From NCBI RefSeq assembly GCF_946478805.1, contig NZ_CAMLDC010000022.1:1-64000 (forward strand): a stretch of 64,000 nucleotides of DNA, written 5' to 3'. Position 1 is the first letter of the stretch, and each line of letters starts with the position of its first letter. Shown here piece by piece: positions 16,493 through 26,264 of this stretch. A program made the position numbers and the translations under genes. Origin of the DNA: an uncultured Fluviicola sp. Lineage in GTDB: Bacteria; Bacteroidota; Bacteroidia; Flavobacteriales; Crocinitomicaceae. The notes beneath the pieces were generated by a model. It did no database searches. It was not told the DNA's origin and worked only from the letters and a program-made list of their open reading frames with translations.

Positions 16493-19400
16493 CTATCTTA
16501 AAAGAACTAATTTTTCCATCTTTTGAGCTTTTTTACCATCCGGCATCGTAACTTTTAGTTGGTAAACATAAACTCCTTTAGCTAATTGGTCTCCGAAATC
16601 ATCTTTCCCATCCCAGGAAATCCCTTCTACTCTGAATCCACTTGTAGGAACCAATTGGTTGATTGTTTTCACCAATCGACCTGAAACCGTATAAATATTG
16701 ATTTGAGTCTCCAAAGATGCACAGGATTGGTTGTGTTCATACATGAACATGGTATGCGTTGTAAAAGGATTCGGATAGTTCAAAACATGATCCAATTGAA
16801 CTTCCTGGTTTTCAGTCACTGTAAACTCCAAACGGATGGTACTTGAATTATTGTTCACATCCCACATTTTCACGTCCAAAGTATGCGGACCAACCGCTAC
16901 ATTGCGAAGCGTATACTGGAGCTTCCCGTTTTGATAGCTATCCAGGTTCGATTTGTAGTACTCGTTCAAGACGATCGGGTTCCCCGTATTCCCGTCCAGA
17001 ACTGCAGTAATATCGTGCCCGATCCCATTTCCGACAGTGTTGATCCCATTCTCATCGTGCGCCTCAACCACCAATAAAGGATTGGAACTGGCGATACTTC
17101 CGTTCACAAAGGAATCATCATTCAAATAGATTTTCAATTCCGGGCCGACATTATCTACCGGAGGATTCGGATTGATCCCTCCTACGACAAAGGTGCTATC
17201 CCAACCATCGCCATCTACCACTTTATTATCCGCGTAATAACTGATCTTTCCTCTTCCATAGTTAAAATCGATATCCTTAGGAACTACGAACTCAAATTTA
17301 AAATCCCCGTTCGTAACCGTTGCACGTCCTTTATATAGGGCATTTTTTTGCGTTTTAAATGAAATGATCGGTGAATCCTGGTCATTTCCCAACGTTTGAA
17401 CTGTTTTTGGCTTATCGAAAATTGTCGGAGACAATACTCCATTGAAAGTGGTCAATTTATTTCCTGAATTGTCTTCCAAATGTCCCACGATATGCATTTT
17501 TGTAAGTGCCCGAACCGTATCTGCTCCGTTTGATATCGCTATGTGATTGATTGAATCGGTAACAATCTTCCATTTAGGCAGGCAAATTTTCAGCGCAGGA
17601 TCCCCGATCAGGTTGAAACATCTCCTGTTATCTGAAGAACCTGAAGAATTTTTCGTTCTTCTCATGATTTCTCCGAAAGGAAGTGGATCAAAATTCGCAT
17701 CCCGTTCTATGACATGAGTAAACAAACTTGCCACCACCTGCGTATTGATCGAAATATAAACCGATCGCGTAGTTGTCATCAATGCGATGGACCCACCTTT
17801 CGGATTCAATGAGATCAACTCTCCGATCGACTCCCTTGAAGGATCATCAAACTTGGTAAACTCACAAGTTGCAGTAACAAACAATCCCAATCGATTCAAA
17901 TTTGTCCAGGCGTTTACCTGTGGAATAGTAATAATCCGCTCTTCAGCTGCTCCGACCTCACCACCGTGACCAATGTAATTTGTAATCAGGCTGCCTCTTT
18001 CAACACGATCCGTTATAGCACTCAAAACCTCCGGATAACGATGGCCCCCGGTTGTAGATACCTGCGTATATGCATCGGAATAAATTTTCTCGCAATTCAT
18101 TTCGTTTGCCGAACTCTGAACCTGGGTAAAAGCAGGTTCTGCGTCAGCAGTTATGAATGTTCCACCTTGCTCATCATCCGTAATATTGGTGTAAACCTGT
18201 CTCCAATCTCCGAACATATTTGCAGTTTCCCCGATACAGCAACTGTTCGGATCATTTGAAACAATAGGTGAATTAATCCCATTCTTCAGATAGTGTTCGA
18301 TTTTATCAACCTGTGTCTGGGCATGGGTTGCATTTGACACCAATAAACGGCCGACACCTATATCCATCAAATCCAATCCGCTGATGGATTCGTTATTATC
18401 CAACAATCCAAAATAATCGTCCGTCACCAAAGCGGAAATGTGATTTTCGGAATTCAGGTATTCATAAGTCGGAATCATATAATTATTTCCAGCTACGCGA
18501 TTTTTGGGATCATAAGTTGCATCGCCGAACAAACACAGGTATTTGGGTTGCAATGAAGCATTTCCACCTGCCCGTTCGTAAAACATCTTCACAAATCGTC
18601 TGATTGCAGTTGCATCCTGGTTTCCGGAAGAAAACTCATTATAGACCTGTTCAATATCCACCACTACAGTTGACAATCCGTTTGCCTGGTGCAAGTTCCC
18701 CAAACGAACCGCCTGATTCAGGAATTGTTTCGGGCTAACGATAATATAATCGTATTGTCCTAAAGCGTGTAAATCCTGGTTATCGACTTGTTTGACAAAA
18801 TTCGGTTGCCCAAAACCGGTTTCATTAAAGACCACAAATTCCCTTAGAGTATCCGTACTCTGTTTAAATGAAAAGATTCCTCCCGTTAAAGTCCCTTCAA
18901 TCAATCGAGGATTTGTTTTCGAACTCACATCCCAGACGTGATTGGTCGCTGTCATCCCCGAAACCGTAAACAAACTTACATTTCCAATTCCAACAGAATT
19001 CACGTCCCTGAAGAGCATGGAATTTCCATAAAACACCAAACTTCTTCTTCCAACAATCTGGATGAAATCCAAATACGCCTTCACCGAAGCATTTACCCTA
19101 TTCAAGGTATAAACAAGTTCAATGGATGCTGTTACAGGACTAAAAGAAAAAGCACTCGTATTCCGGATGTAATCGCCACTGGTTGAGCTCAAAGGCAAAT
19201 TATCTACCTGGCTTCCATTGTAAGTCACCTGAAAGCTATTCCCAGCGGTATTCGCATTCGTTGCAACTGCATAATCAATTTGGACGGCAGTACTCTGATC
19301 CACATTCGGAATAGCAAATTTGAAAGATTGTGTCAGAGTTGCATCAAACGGTTCACCATACCAGACCTGGCCTCCCTGCACCAAATTCACCAATTCATTT

Positions 19401-20362
19401 TCATGAATATCGTAATACGTATAGGAATTAACCGTTTGTGTTGAGGGTAAAGGCGATTCAGAGAGATTTTGAATCCGAAGAGGTAAATCTGTTTCATCAA
19501 TATGGATGAAATAGGTGTTCACGGCGCTATAGATATGCTGATTCCTGTCAAAATTGATTCCTGTACCATGATCCCAGCGATTGGGTCCTGCACCGAAAAA
19601 CAAAAAATACTCATCCTCATCAAAAGTCGTATCTGAGTTCCCTACAAATTGAATGGAATTCTTTTTCAAATCATCACGGTACGGATCACTATTCAATTCG
19701 GAAAGTCTTCCGTCCGCATTTCCATACAAATTGATTGTTTTCGGATCCAAAAGATCCATATCCAATCCCATATTCTTGAAGAATGCCCGGTTCAACTGAA
19801 AAACACCATCATTCGATACCGTTATCTTATACCACGCACCACTGTTCAATACAGAACTGGAAGCGTAGCTTTTCAGCTGAGACGAATAAGAAGTTGTTAC
19901 ACCCCCAGGTGTCACTCTCAGTTTATACGAAATGATCTTTTCGAATCCAGATGTGGTCTGTATATAAGGAATACATTTTGAATTCAGATAATTCTCATTT
20001 CTTGACCTGGAAACCTTTGCTTCGATCTGTGCAGAATTCGGAATCTGAACCTTTATTCCGTTGAGATAATTTGTCTCGTAGGAGCTAACTCCTTCCGTTT
20101 TCACATCGACAATTGCAATCTGGTAGTTACCCGATTTGAACTTCTGCTGAAAAGAATGGATCGGAAGCTGATTTTCAAAATCTTCTCCAACAACGAAAGG
20201 AACCATGGTTTTAACACCGTTAATCGTCAATTCTTTCGGTTGTTCCCATTGAATTTCAACAGAAACATCCTGAGCTACAGATGAATGCCCTGCCAAAAGC
20301 AAAATGATGAGTTTGTAATATTTGTTAAAAATGTAACTTGCTTGTGTTTTGTCGTTTTTCAT
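16493..20362 (-). CDS. porU: Type IX secretion sortase PorU (C25 peptidase family)
   Basis: About 1289 residues from the ATG at 20362 (MKNDKTQASYIF); an upstream ATG at 20395 adds eleven. The C25 gingipain-like catalytic domain has the histidine in TNYIGHGGE (about His799) and the nucleophile in VTATCEF (about Cys833). The C-terminus has LNYPNPFTTHT, a 'GRLVKTI' strand and GVYVYQLKV, a sorting-domain-like fold. PorU removes the C-terminal signal of type IX clients at the cell surface and transfers them to an anchor. It is upstream of porV. Longer than the P. gingivalis protein, as in other Flavobacteriales. Confidence 0.95.
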   Translation of the reverse strand: MKNDKTQASYIFNKYYKLIILLLAGHSSVAQDVSVEIQWEQPKELTINGVKTMVPFVVGEDFENQLPIHSFQQKFKSGNYQIAIVDVKTEGVSSYETNYLNGIKVQIPNSAQIEAKVSRSRNENYLNSKCIPYIQTTSGFEKIISYKLRVTPGGVTTSYSSQLKSYASSSVLNSGAWYKITVSNDGVFQLNRAFFKNMGLDMDLLDPKTINLYGNADGRLSELNSDPYRDDLKKNSIQFVGNSDTTFDEDEYFLFFGAGPNRWDHGTGINFDRNQHIYSAVNTYFIHIDETDLPLRIQNLSESPLPSTQTVNSYTYYDIHENELVNLVQGGQVWYGEPFDATLTQSFKFAIPNVDQSTAVQIDYAVATNANTAGNSFQVTYNGSQVDNLPLSSTSGDYIRNTSAFSFSPVTASIELVYTLNRVNASVKAYLDFIQIVGRRSLVFYGNSMLFRDVNSVGIGNVSLFTVSGMTATNHVWDVSSKTNPRLIEGTLTGGIFSFKQSTDTLREFVVFNETGFGQPNFVKQVDNQDLHALGQYDYIIVSPKQFLNQAVRLGNLHQANGLSTVVVDIEQVYNEFSSGNQDATAIRRFVKMFYERAGGNASLQPKYLCLFGDATYDPKNRVAGNNYMIPTYEYLNSENHISALVTDDYFGLLDNNESISGLDLMDIGVGRLLVSNATHAQTQVDKIEHYLKNGINSPIVSNDPNSCCIGETANMFGDWRQVYTNITDDEQGGTFITADAEPAFTQVQSSANEMNCEKIYSDAYTQVSTTGGHRYPEVLSAITDRVERGSLITNYIGHGGEVGAAEERIITIPQVNAWTNLNRLGLFVTATCEFTKFDDPSRESIGELISLNPKGGSIALMTTTRSVYISINTQVVASLFTHVIERDANFDPLPFGEIMRRTKNSSGSSDNRRCFNLIGDPALKICLPKWKIVTDSINHIAISNGADTVRALTKMHIVGHLEDNSGNKLTTFNGVLSPTIFDKPKTVQTLGNDQDSPIISFKTQKNALYKGRATVTNGDFKFEFVVPKDIDFNYGRGKISYYADNKVVDGDGWDSTFVVGGINPNPPVDNVGPELKIYLNDDSFVNGSIASSNPLLVVEAHDENGINTVGNGIGHDITAVLDGNTGNPIVLNEYYKSNLDSYQNGKLQYTLRNVAVGPHTLDVKMWDVNNNSSTIRLEFTVTENQEVQLDHVLNYPNPFTTHTMFMYEHNQSCASLETQINIYTVSGRLVKTINQLVPTSGFRVEGISWDGKDDFGDQLAKGVYVYQLKVTMPDGKKAQKMEKLVLLR

Positions 20363-20469
20363 AGCACAAAATTCGAAAACTAGATGAATGTTCAATCAAA
20401 CGTATGAATTCTTTTTTTATTTTTGTGTTTCGGCGATTTAGTTGTAACCATTGTATTTTTTTTTCGTAA

Positions 20470-20485
20470 CATTGGCAAACCAATG
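20470..20485. promoter_or_regulatory. Inverted repeat between porU and the PorP/SprF gene
   Basis: CATTGG-caaa-CCAATG, a perfect 6-base stem, lies 33 bases before the plus-strand gene in the divergent gap. A TATTTTTG element (about 20418) is a possible -7 box for the plus-strand gene. The dyad could be an operator or a 5' leader hairpin. Confidence 0.35.
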
Positions 20486-20517
20486 CTACAAATTAGCTTG
20501 AAAATATTCTTAACCGA

Positions 20518-21483
20518 ATGAGAAATATTAAACTATTAGCGTTTGTTGGATGCTTATTTGGCTCGTGTCAGTTATACGCACAAGACCCAACTTTTACGCA
20601 GTTTTACGCGAACCCCTTGTACCTGAACCCTGCTTTTGCCGGATCTCATGGATGTGCTCGTTTTTCTATGAATTATCGAAATGAATGGCCTAGCCTTTCT
20701 GGAAACTATGTTACATACAGCGCATCTTATGACCAATACTTCAAAAACATCTCAGGGGGGATTGGAATTTTAGCTACTCATGACATGCAAGGTCAGGGTA
20801 CAATTAACACATCTATGTTAGGCTTGATTTACTCTTACCACTTGAAAGTAAATAGAAAGTTCGCCATGCTATTTGGAGTTCGGGCTGCCTGGTACCAAAA
20901 ATTCTTAGACTGGGATAAATTGACCTTTGGGGATATGATCGATCCAAGAAGAGGGTTTATCTACCAAACAGGGGATTTGAAGCGAGGCGGTTCAAGAGGT
21001 TTCTTTGATGCTTCAGCAGGATTTGTAGGATATTCAAAACATTTCTTTTTTGGTGGGGCAGTTCACCATTTGAACATGCCTAATGAGTCTGTAATCATTG
21101 GTAACTCACCGATGCCTATGAGATTCACAGGACATGTCGGTGCTGAAATTCCATTAGGTGGTAAATCCAAATACAACAATACGACTTCCATCATGCCGAA
21201 CATCATATACCAATACCAACAAGGTTTCCAGGAAATCAATATCGGTACGTATATTAAATATGGTGCTTTCAATGCCGGTGCATGGTTCAGAAACAGAGAT
21301 GCGTTTATCCTTACAATCGGTATCACGACTCCTTCTTTCAGAATCGGTTATAGCTATGATGTTACCGTTTCGAGATTAAACAATGGTGTTTCAGGTGGTT
21401 CACATGAAGTTTCTTTAGGTATCTATACCAAGTGTAAAGGCCCTACTAAAACATTCAAAACAATTTCTTGTCCATCATTCTAA
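20518..21483 (+). CDS. PorP/SprF family type IX secretion membrane protein
   Basis: A 321-residue outer membrane barrel with signal peptide (MRNIKLLAFVGCLFGSCQLYAQ). The start of the mature protein, DPTFTQFYANPLYLNPAFAG, is the signature of the PorP/SprF family, and barrel strands run to the end. Members help particular surface adhesins or, as PorP, bind the PorE peptidoglycan anchor of the type IX system. Its place beside gldJ and facing porU suggests a core role rather than an adhesin partner, but this is inference. Codons are those of a well expressed gene. A short gap of 83 bases leads to gldJ on the same strand. Confidence 0.92.
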   Translation: MRNIKLLAFVGCLFGSCQLYAQDPTFTQFYANPLYLNPAFAGSHGCARFSMNYRNEWPSLSGNYVTYSASYDQYFKNISGGIGILATHDMQGQGTINTSMLGLIYSYHLKVNRKFAMLFGVRAAWYQKFLDWDKLTFGDMIDPRRGFIYQTGDLKRGGSRGFFDASAGFVGYSKHFFFGGAVHHLNMPNESVIIGNSPMPMRFTGHVGAEIPLGGKSKYNNTTSIMPNIIYQYQQGFQEINIGTYIKYGAFNAGAWFRNRDAFILTIGITTPSFRIGYSYDVTVSRLNNGVSGGSHEVSLGIYTKCKGPTKTFKTISCPSF

Positions 21484-21566
21484 ACTATTTTTTGTAACCT
21501 TTTGTTGATAATCCGTTTATAAACTTAACTTTGGTGTCCCAAAAAAACGAAAAACAAACCAAGCAT

Positions 21567-23579
21567 ATGAAAATGTTGCGTTTATTTATCTTAGCAGTTG
21601 CAGGTGTTGCAATAGCTTCATGTAGTCGAGATTCATCCTCTAATACAGGATGGGATTACAACAATGTACAGCATGGAGGCTTTCAGAAAGTTCCGTTTGT
21701 AGATCAGGAAACTGGTCCCGGATTGATCTTGATTGAAGGTGGTACATTCACAATGGGTATGGTCGAACAAGATGTTATGTTTGACTATAACAATCGTCCT
21801 GCTCGTGTAACTGTTTCATCCTTTTATATGGATCAGACAGAGGTTACGAATTTCCACTGGTTAGAGTACCTGTACTGGATTAAAAGATCTTACGAAAAGT
21901 ACAACATGGTGTATCGCAATGCATTACCGGATACGCTTTCCTGGAGAAGTCCTCTGGCGTTCATGGATAAATATGTAGATTATTACCTACGTCACCCTGC
22001 GTACAGAGATTATCCGGTTGTTGGTGTATCCTGGATCCAGGCAACAGATTATTGTAAATGGCGTACAGACCGAGTGAATGAGTACATTTTGATCCGTGAA
22101 GGCGTTTTAGGATGGGATGTTGATGCAGCAGATGCAGAAACGTTCAATACCGATGCGTACCTGGTAGGTCAATTCGAACAAGATGAAGAACTTGGTGGAA
22201 GAAAATTAAAAGACTTGGATCCATCCAACAGAGATGGTAAAAAATTAGGTGAGCGTATCGTTCGCATGGAAGATGGAATCCTTCTTCCTAGATACCGTCT
22301 ACCAACTGAAGCAGAATGGGAGTTCGCGGCTCTTGGATTAATCGGAAACCTTTCCGAGGGAACTGAGGTAATCACTGAGCGTCGTCAATATCCTTGGAAT
22401 GGTCACTTCGTTCGTCAGGACAATAAAGAATTTACAGGTGCGATCCGCGCTAACTTCGTAAGAGGTAAAGGGGATTACATGGGGGTTGCCGGTCGTTTGA
22501 ATGATGGTGCGGATGTAACAGCTCCGGTTGAATCTTTCTGGCCGAATGATTATGGTTTATACCACATGGCCGGTAACGTTTCTGAATGGGTTATGGATGT
22601 TTATCGTCCATTGACTTCAGAAGATTACGATGAATTCCGCCCATTCCGTGGAAACGTATTCCAGACTAAAGTATTGAATAACGATGGAGCTGTTGAGCAA
22701 AAAGACCAACAAGTAATGTACGATGTTCATGGTATGAAAGAATACTTGAATGCTTTCGAGCGTGTGCGTTACCAACGTGTATCTGCAGCAAATCACGACC
22801 CGAACGATTCTATTATTCCTTCCGGAATTCAAATGCATAACAAAGCTGAGTTCCGCACCAAACGTGGAGTTGCACCGGATGCATACTACGTTTCACACGG
22901 AAAAAAGAAAGACTCTATCGAATTAGCGCTTATTGCTGAAATCGGTGCTGTATTGGACAGAGCCATTATTGATAAGAACGAAAAATACGATATTGAAGCT
23001 TCTTCTTTGGTTCAGGATGAAATTTTCGAGGGAATTTTTGCTGAGCGTACAAGACAAGGCCGTGATGAAGAATACTCTTTTGAAATCATCCCTATGCTTC
23101 GTGAAGGATTCAATCAGTTCATCATTGGTACTCCGGGGAAATTGAAGTACAGAAATGTGACTGAGGAAGAGAACATTGGTCGTTTGAACTACCGTAAAGA
23201 TGATTACATCGATTACTTGGATGGTGATATTGAAAGTTCAATTTACTATGACAACGACGATCGTAAGAACGGTATCAACGAAGCAACTCGTGATCCTCAT
23301 CTGATCATGTACCAAAACGAATACGAAACGTACGATTTGAATGGTACTCCTATTAAACCGGAAGATAGAACGTCTTGGCCAACTACTTTAATCTCTGATA
23401 AATCAAGAGTTTACAAAGGTGGTTCTTGGAGAGATCGTGCTTACTGGTTGAATGCAGGGTCAAGAAGATTCCTGGATGAAAACCAATCTACTTGTACAAT
23501 CGGGTTCCGTTGTGCGATGGATCGAATTGGAAGCCCGGTAGGTCACAACTACGGTAAAAAGAAACAAAAGAAAAAATAA
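21567..23579 (+). CDS. gldJ: Gliding motility/type IX secretion lipoprotein GldJ
   Basis: About 670 residues from the ATG at 21567; an upstream TTG at 21531 would bury the signal. MKMLRLFILAVAGVAIASC is a lipoprotein signal with Cys19. The body is a formylglycine-generating-enzyme-like (sulfatase-modifying factor) domain: GLILIEGGTFTMGMVEQD, VSSFYMDQTEVTNFHWLEYL, LPTEAEWEFAALG, GLYHMAGNVSEWVMDVY and KGGSWRDRAYW. The GWDYNNVQHGGFQ entry and length point to GldJ rather than GldK. GldJ stabilises GldK and supports the outer-membrane ring of the secretion motor. murF follows after a terminator, as in Flavobacterium. Confidence 0.9.
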   Translation: MKMLRLFILAVAGVAIASCSRDSSSNTGWDYNNVQHGGFQKVPFVDQETGPGLILIEGGTFTMGMVEQDVMFDYNNRPARVTVSSFYMDQTEVTNFHWLEYLYWIKRSYEKYNMVYRNALPDTLSWRSPLAFMDKYVDYYLRHPAYRDYPVVGVSWIQATDYCKWRTDRVNEYILIREGVLGWDVDAADAETFNTDAYLVGQFEQDEELGGRKLKDLDPSNRDGKKLGERIVRMEDGILLPRYRLPTEAEWEFAALGLIGNLSEGTEVITERRQYPWNGHFVRQDNKEFTGAIRANFVRGKGDYMGVAGRLNDGADVTAPVESFWPNDYGLYHMAGNVSEWVMDVYRPLTSEDYDEFRPFRGNVFQTKVLNNDGAVEQKDQQVMYDVHGMKEYLNAFERVRYQRVSAANHDPNDSIIPSGIQMHNKAEFRTKRGVAPDAYYVSHGKKKDSIELALIAEIGAVLDRAIIDKNEKYDIEASSLVQDEIFEGIFAERTRQGRDEEYSFEIIPMLREGFNQFIIGTPGKLKYRNVTEEENIGRLNYRKDDYIDYLDGDIESSIYYDNDDRKNGINEATRDPHLIMYQNEYETYDLNGTPIKPEDRTSWPTTLISDKSRVYKGGSWRDRAYWLNAGSRRFLDENQSTCTIGFRCAMDRIGSPVGHNYGKKKQKKK

Positions 23580-23599
23580 TATTCAACACTATTAATAGA

Positions 23600-23631
23600 A
23601 ACCCCGACGAGCTAACTGTCGGGGTTTTTTT
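23600..23631 (+). terminator. Rho-independent terminator after gldJ
   Basis: AACCCCGAC (23600-23608) pairs with GTCGGGGTT (23618-23626), followed by a run of seven T. It lies 20 bases after the gldJ stop and just before murF, so murF probably has its own promoter or relies on read-through. Confidence 0.92.
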
Positions 23632-23638
23632 ATGACAT

Positions 23639-24922
23639 ATGGAAGCAATATATACCTTATTTCAAAGCAGTACGGGTGTAGAAACAGATACTCGAAAAAT
23701 CCAAAAAGGCTCACTATTCTTTTGTTTAAAAGGCGCTAATTTTGATGGGAATACATTCGCCGCGGAAGCAATCGAATCAGGTGCCCTGGCTGCAGTAATT
23801 GATAATCCGGATTACTATATCGAAGGAAAGACAATCCTGGTAGAGGATTCGCTGCTTGCTCTTCAGAACCTTGCAAGACATCATCGAAGTCAGTTTCAGA
23901 TTCCCATTATCGGAATTACGGGAAGTAACGGTAAGACAACTTCTAAGGAACTTATTTCATCCGTATTAGCAACTCAGTTCCGGGTTCACTTCACCCAGGG
24001 GAATTTCAATAATCATATTGGAGTTCCATTGACGCTTTTACAGTTAACCCGAGCACATGAAATTGCGGTCATAGAAATGGGTGCAAATAAACCAGGAGAT
24101 ATCAAGGAATTGGTTGATATATCCCTACCAACCCATGGGATTATCACCAATATCGGAAGAGCACATTTGGAAGGTTTCAAATCATTGGAAGGCGTGATCA
24201 AAACCAAAACCGAACTGTTTGACTTTTTAGCCCAGCATGAAGGACATATCTTTGCAAATAAGGAAGATGAAACAATCATTCATAAACTTCCCTCAACGAC
24301 GCATAATCACTTCTATAACGATCCGGCCGAATTGGGAGGTTCACTTCTAAAGCTCACCCCCTTGGTTGAAATGGAATGGTTCGAACCGAATTATTCAAGC
24401 CCTGCCATTCAGACCAACCTGGTAGGAGAATACAACTTCATTAATTTCCTGGCTGCGATCCGGATCGGAAGATTCTTCGGAATCAGTCCCGAGAATTGCA
24501 ATAAGGCTATTTCCGAGTACCAACCGACAAACAATCGTTCACAAGTCACTAAAACGGAAAGAAATACCTTGATAGTGGATTGCTACAATGCAAACCCGAC
24601 AAGTATGCGCTCTGCCCTATCCAGTTTTGCAAAAATTGATAATCATGCAAAAATCTTTATCCTGGGAGACATGCGTGAAATGGGTGATGATGCATCAATG
24701 GTTCATGAAGAAGTTATTCAACAGACCATCGATTTGCGCTTGAGTGGTTTTTTTATCGGTGAAGAGTTCCTGAAATTCAAAGGAACGCATCCCAATGCAA
24801 TATTCCTGAAATCCACCGATCCGTTAATTGAGCATTTTACACAGAATCCACCTTCAGACTTATTGATTTTATTGAAGGGTTCGAGAGGGATTTCATTGGA
24901 AAAGGTGATACCGTATTTATAA
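23639..24922 (+). CDS. murF: UDP-MurNAc-tripeptide--D-Ala-D-Ala ligase
   Basis: A 427-residue Mur ligase. The ATP loop is GITGSNGKTTSKELI, followed by family motifs EMGANKPGDI, TNIGRAHLEGF and, in the C-terminal domain, DCYNANPTSMRSAL and ILGDMREMGDDA; the 'NANPxSM' and 'LGDMxELG'-like phrases are specific to MurF. It adds D-Ala-D-Ala to the peptidoglycan precursor in the cytoplasm. Start at 23639 is 8 bases beyond the T-run of the gldJ terminator. Its stop codon overlaps the left arm of a long palindrome. Confidence 0.96.
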   Translation: MEAIYTLFQSSTGVETDTRKIQKGSLFFCLKGANFDGNTFAAEAIESGALAAVIDNPDYYIEGKTILVEDSLLALQNLARHHRSQFQIPIIGITGSNGKTTSKELISSVLATQFRVHFTQGNFNNHIGVPLTLLQLTRAHEIAVIEMGANKPGDIKELVDISLPTHGIITNIGRAHLEGFKSLEGVIKTKTELFDFLAQHEGHIFANKEDETIIHKLPSTTHNHFYNDPAELGGSLLKLTPLVEMEWFEPNYSSPAIQTNLVGEYNFINFLAAIRIGRFFGISPENCNKAISEYQPTNNRSQVTKTERNTLIVDCYNANPTSMRSALSSFAKIDNHAKIFILGDMREMGDDASMVHEEVIQQTIDLRLSGFFIGEEFLKFKGTHPNAIFLKSTDPLIEHFTQNPPSDLLILLKGSRGISLEKVIPYL

Positions 24923-24964
24923 AACCATGTAGGCACGCGACACATCGCGCGCCTACATGGTTTT
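24921..24964. repeat. Long perfect palindrome after murF
   Basis: Fourteen-base arms AAAACCATGTAGGC (24921-24934) and GCCTACATGGTTTT (24951-24964) are exact reverse complements, and the 16-base centre (CGCGA-caca-TCGCG) is a second nested palindrome. No T-run follows the outer stem on the plus strand beyond TTTT. It resembles dispersed 'GTAGGC...GCGCG' palindromes of environmental bacteria. Confidence 0.8.
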
Positions 24965-24992
24965 ATCGCGAACCAACGCAAAAAAATGAAAC

Positions 24993-25032
24993 AAAAAAAA
25001 ATCGGGATGAAAATTTTCACCCCGATTTTTTT
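24993..25032. terminator. Bidirectional terminator between murF and the acyl-CoA dehydrogenase gene
   Basis: ATCGGGATGAAAA (25001-25013) pairs with TTTTCACCCCGAT (25014-25026) with a single A-C mismatch, flanked by eight A on the left and a T-run on the right. The convergent genes on each side and the A/T flanks fit a terminator that works in both directions. Confidence 0.85.
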
Positions 25033-25050
25033 GTTTTGTAATGACCAATA

Positions 25051-26193
25051 TCAATCAGCCAATATATTTCTCGAAATCACAATCTTTTGTACTTCGGAAG
25101 TTCCCTCATAGATCTGAGTGATCTTCGCATCACGCATCAAACGCTCCACATGATATTCTTTTACATATCCGTAACCTCCATGGATTTGAACAGCTTCTAC
25201 CGTTTGCTCCATTGCCACTTTCGAAGCATACAATTTAGCCATTGCAGAAGATTGATCGAAGTTTCTACCGGCATCCTTATCAGCAGCAGCACGATAGACC
25301 AACAAACGGGCAGCTTCAATTTCTGTAGCCATGTCTGCAATCTTGAATGCAATTGCCTGATGCTTGTAAATTTCTTTTCCAAATGCCTTGCGCTCTTTCG
25401 AATAAGCAGTTGCCAATTCAAATCCTCCGGCAGCAATTCCTAATGCTTGAGCAGCGATTCCGATACGTCCACCTGAAAGCGTTTTCATAGCGAATTTGAA
25501 ACCAAATCCATCTTCACCGATACGATTCGCTTTTGGAACCTTTACGTCCTGGAACATCAAAGTATGTGTATCACTTCCGCGAATACCCAATTTATCTTCC
25601 TTCGCTCCAACGATGAAACCTTCCATCCCACGTTCAACGATCAATGCATTGATTCCTCTGTGACCCAACTCAGCATTGGTTTGAGCAATCACGATATAAG
25701 TGGAGGCTGTAGATCCATTTGTAATCCAGTTTTTCGTACCGTTTAACAAATAGTAATCTCCCATATCAATAGCTGTCGTACGTTGAGAAGTAGCATCAGA
25801 TCCAGCTTCTGGTTCAGACAAACAAAAAGCTCCGATTTTCTCTCCTTTTGCAAGAGGAACCAGGTATTTCATTTTTTGTTCTTCGTTACCGAATTTCTCA
25901 ATACCCCAACAAACCAGGGAATTGTTCACTGACATACAAACTGAAGACGAGGCATCCACTTTGGAGATCTCTTCCATTGCAAGTACGTAGGACATCGTGT
26001 CCATACCTCCGCCTCCATATTTCGGATCAACCATCATTCCTAAGAATCCAAGTTCACCAAGTTGCTTCATTTCTTCAACAGGAAATTTTTGATCTCTATC
26101 TCGATCTATTACCCCAGGTTTTAAAACGTTTTGAGCGAAATCACGTGCAGCTTCTTTTACCGCTTTTTGTTCTTCTGTCAATTCGAAATTCAT
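25051..26193 (-). CDS. Acyl-CoA dehydrogenase (short/medium-chain type)
   Basis: A 380-residue flavoprotein of standard length: N-terminal helical domain, middle beta domain (FCLSEPEAGSDATSQRTTA, the FAD/substrate region; LNGTKNWITNG) and C-terminal helical domain. The catalytic base is Glu363 in ITQIYEGTSEVQKIVISR. It oxidises acyl-CoA to trans-2-enoyl-CoA in beta-oxidation or branched amino acid breakdown, passing electrons to ETF. Chain-length preference cannot be read with certainty; the sequence looks like the butyryl-CoA group. It stands alone, divergent from anmK. Confidence 0.93.
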   Translation of the reverse strand: MNFELTEEQKAVKEAARDFAQNVLKPGVIDRDRDQKFPVEEMKQLGELGFLGMMVDPKYGGGGMDTMSYVLAMEEISKVDASSSVCMSVNNSLVCWGIEKFGNEEQKMKYLVPLAKGEKIGAFCLSEPEAGSDATSQRTTAIDMGDYYLLNGTKNWITNGSTASTYIVIAQTNAELGHRGINALIVERGMEGFIVGAKEDKLGIRGSDTHTLMFQDVKVPKANRIGEDGFGFKFAMKTLSGGRIGIAAQALGIAAGGFELATAYSKERKAFGKEIYKHQAIAFKIADMATEIEAARLLVYRAAADKDAGRNFDQSSAMAKLYASKVAMEQTVEAVQIHGGYGYVKEYHVERLMRDAKITQIYEGTSEVQKIVISRNILAD

Positions 26194-26211
26194 CTGTATC
26201 GCAGTTTATTT

Positions 26212-26237
26212 TATATTTGTTTCAGGAGACAAATGTA
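26212..26237. promoter_or_regulatory. Back-to-back -7 boxes for anmK (+) and acyl-CoA dehydrogenase (-)
   Basis: In the 71-base divergent gap, TATATTTG (26212-26219, plus strand) and TACATTTG (26230-26237, minus strand) each match TAnnTTTG. The two start regions overlap, so the two genes may compete for polymerase. Confidence 0.6.
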
Positions 26238-26264
26238 CCTATAAAAACTTAATTTTCGTCTTTT

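Noticed and set aside
20518..23579. GldK instead of GldJ
   Set aside because: Both share the sulfatase-modifying-factor fold, but the N-terminal phrase GWDYNN...GGF, the length and the murF neighbour fit GldJ; no gldL, gldM or gldN follows as would be expected for gldK.
23600..23631. CRISPR-like or mobile palindrome after gldJ
   Set aside because: A single hairpin with a T-run; fully explained as a terminator.
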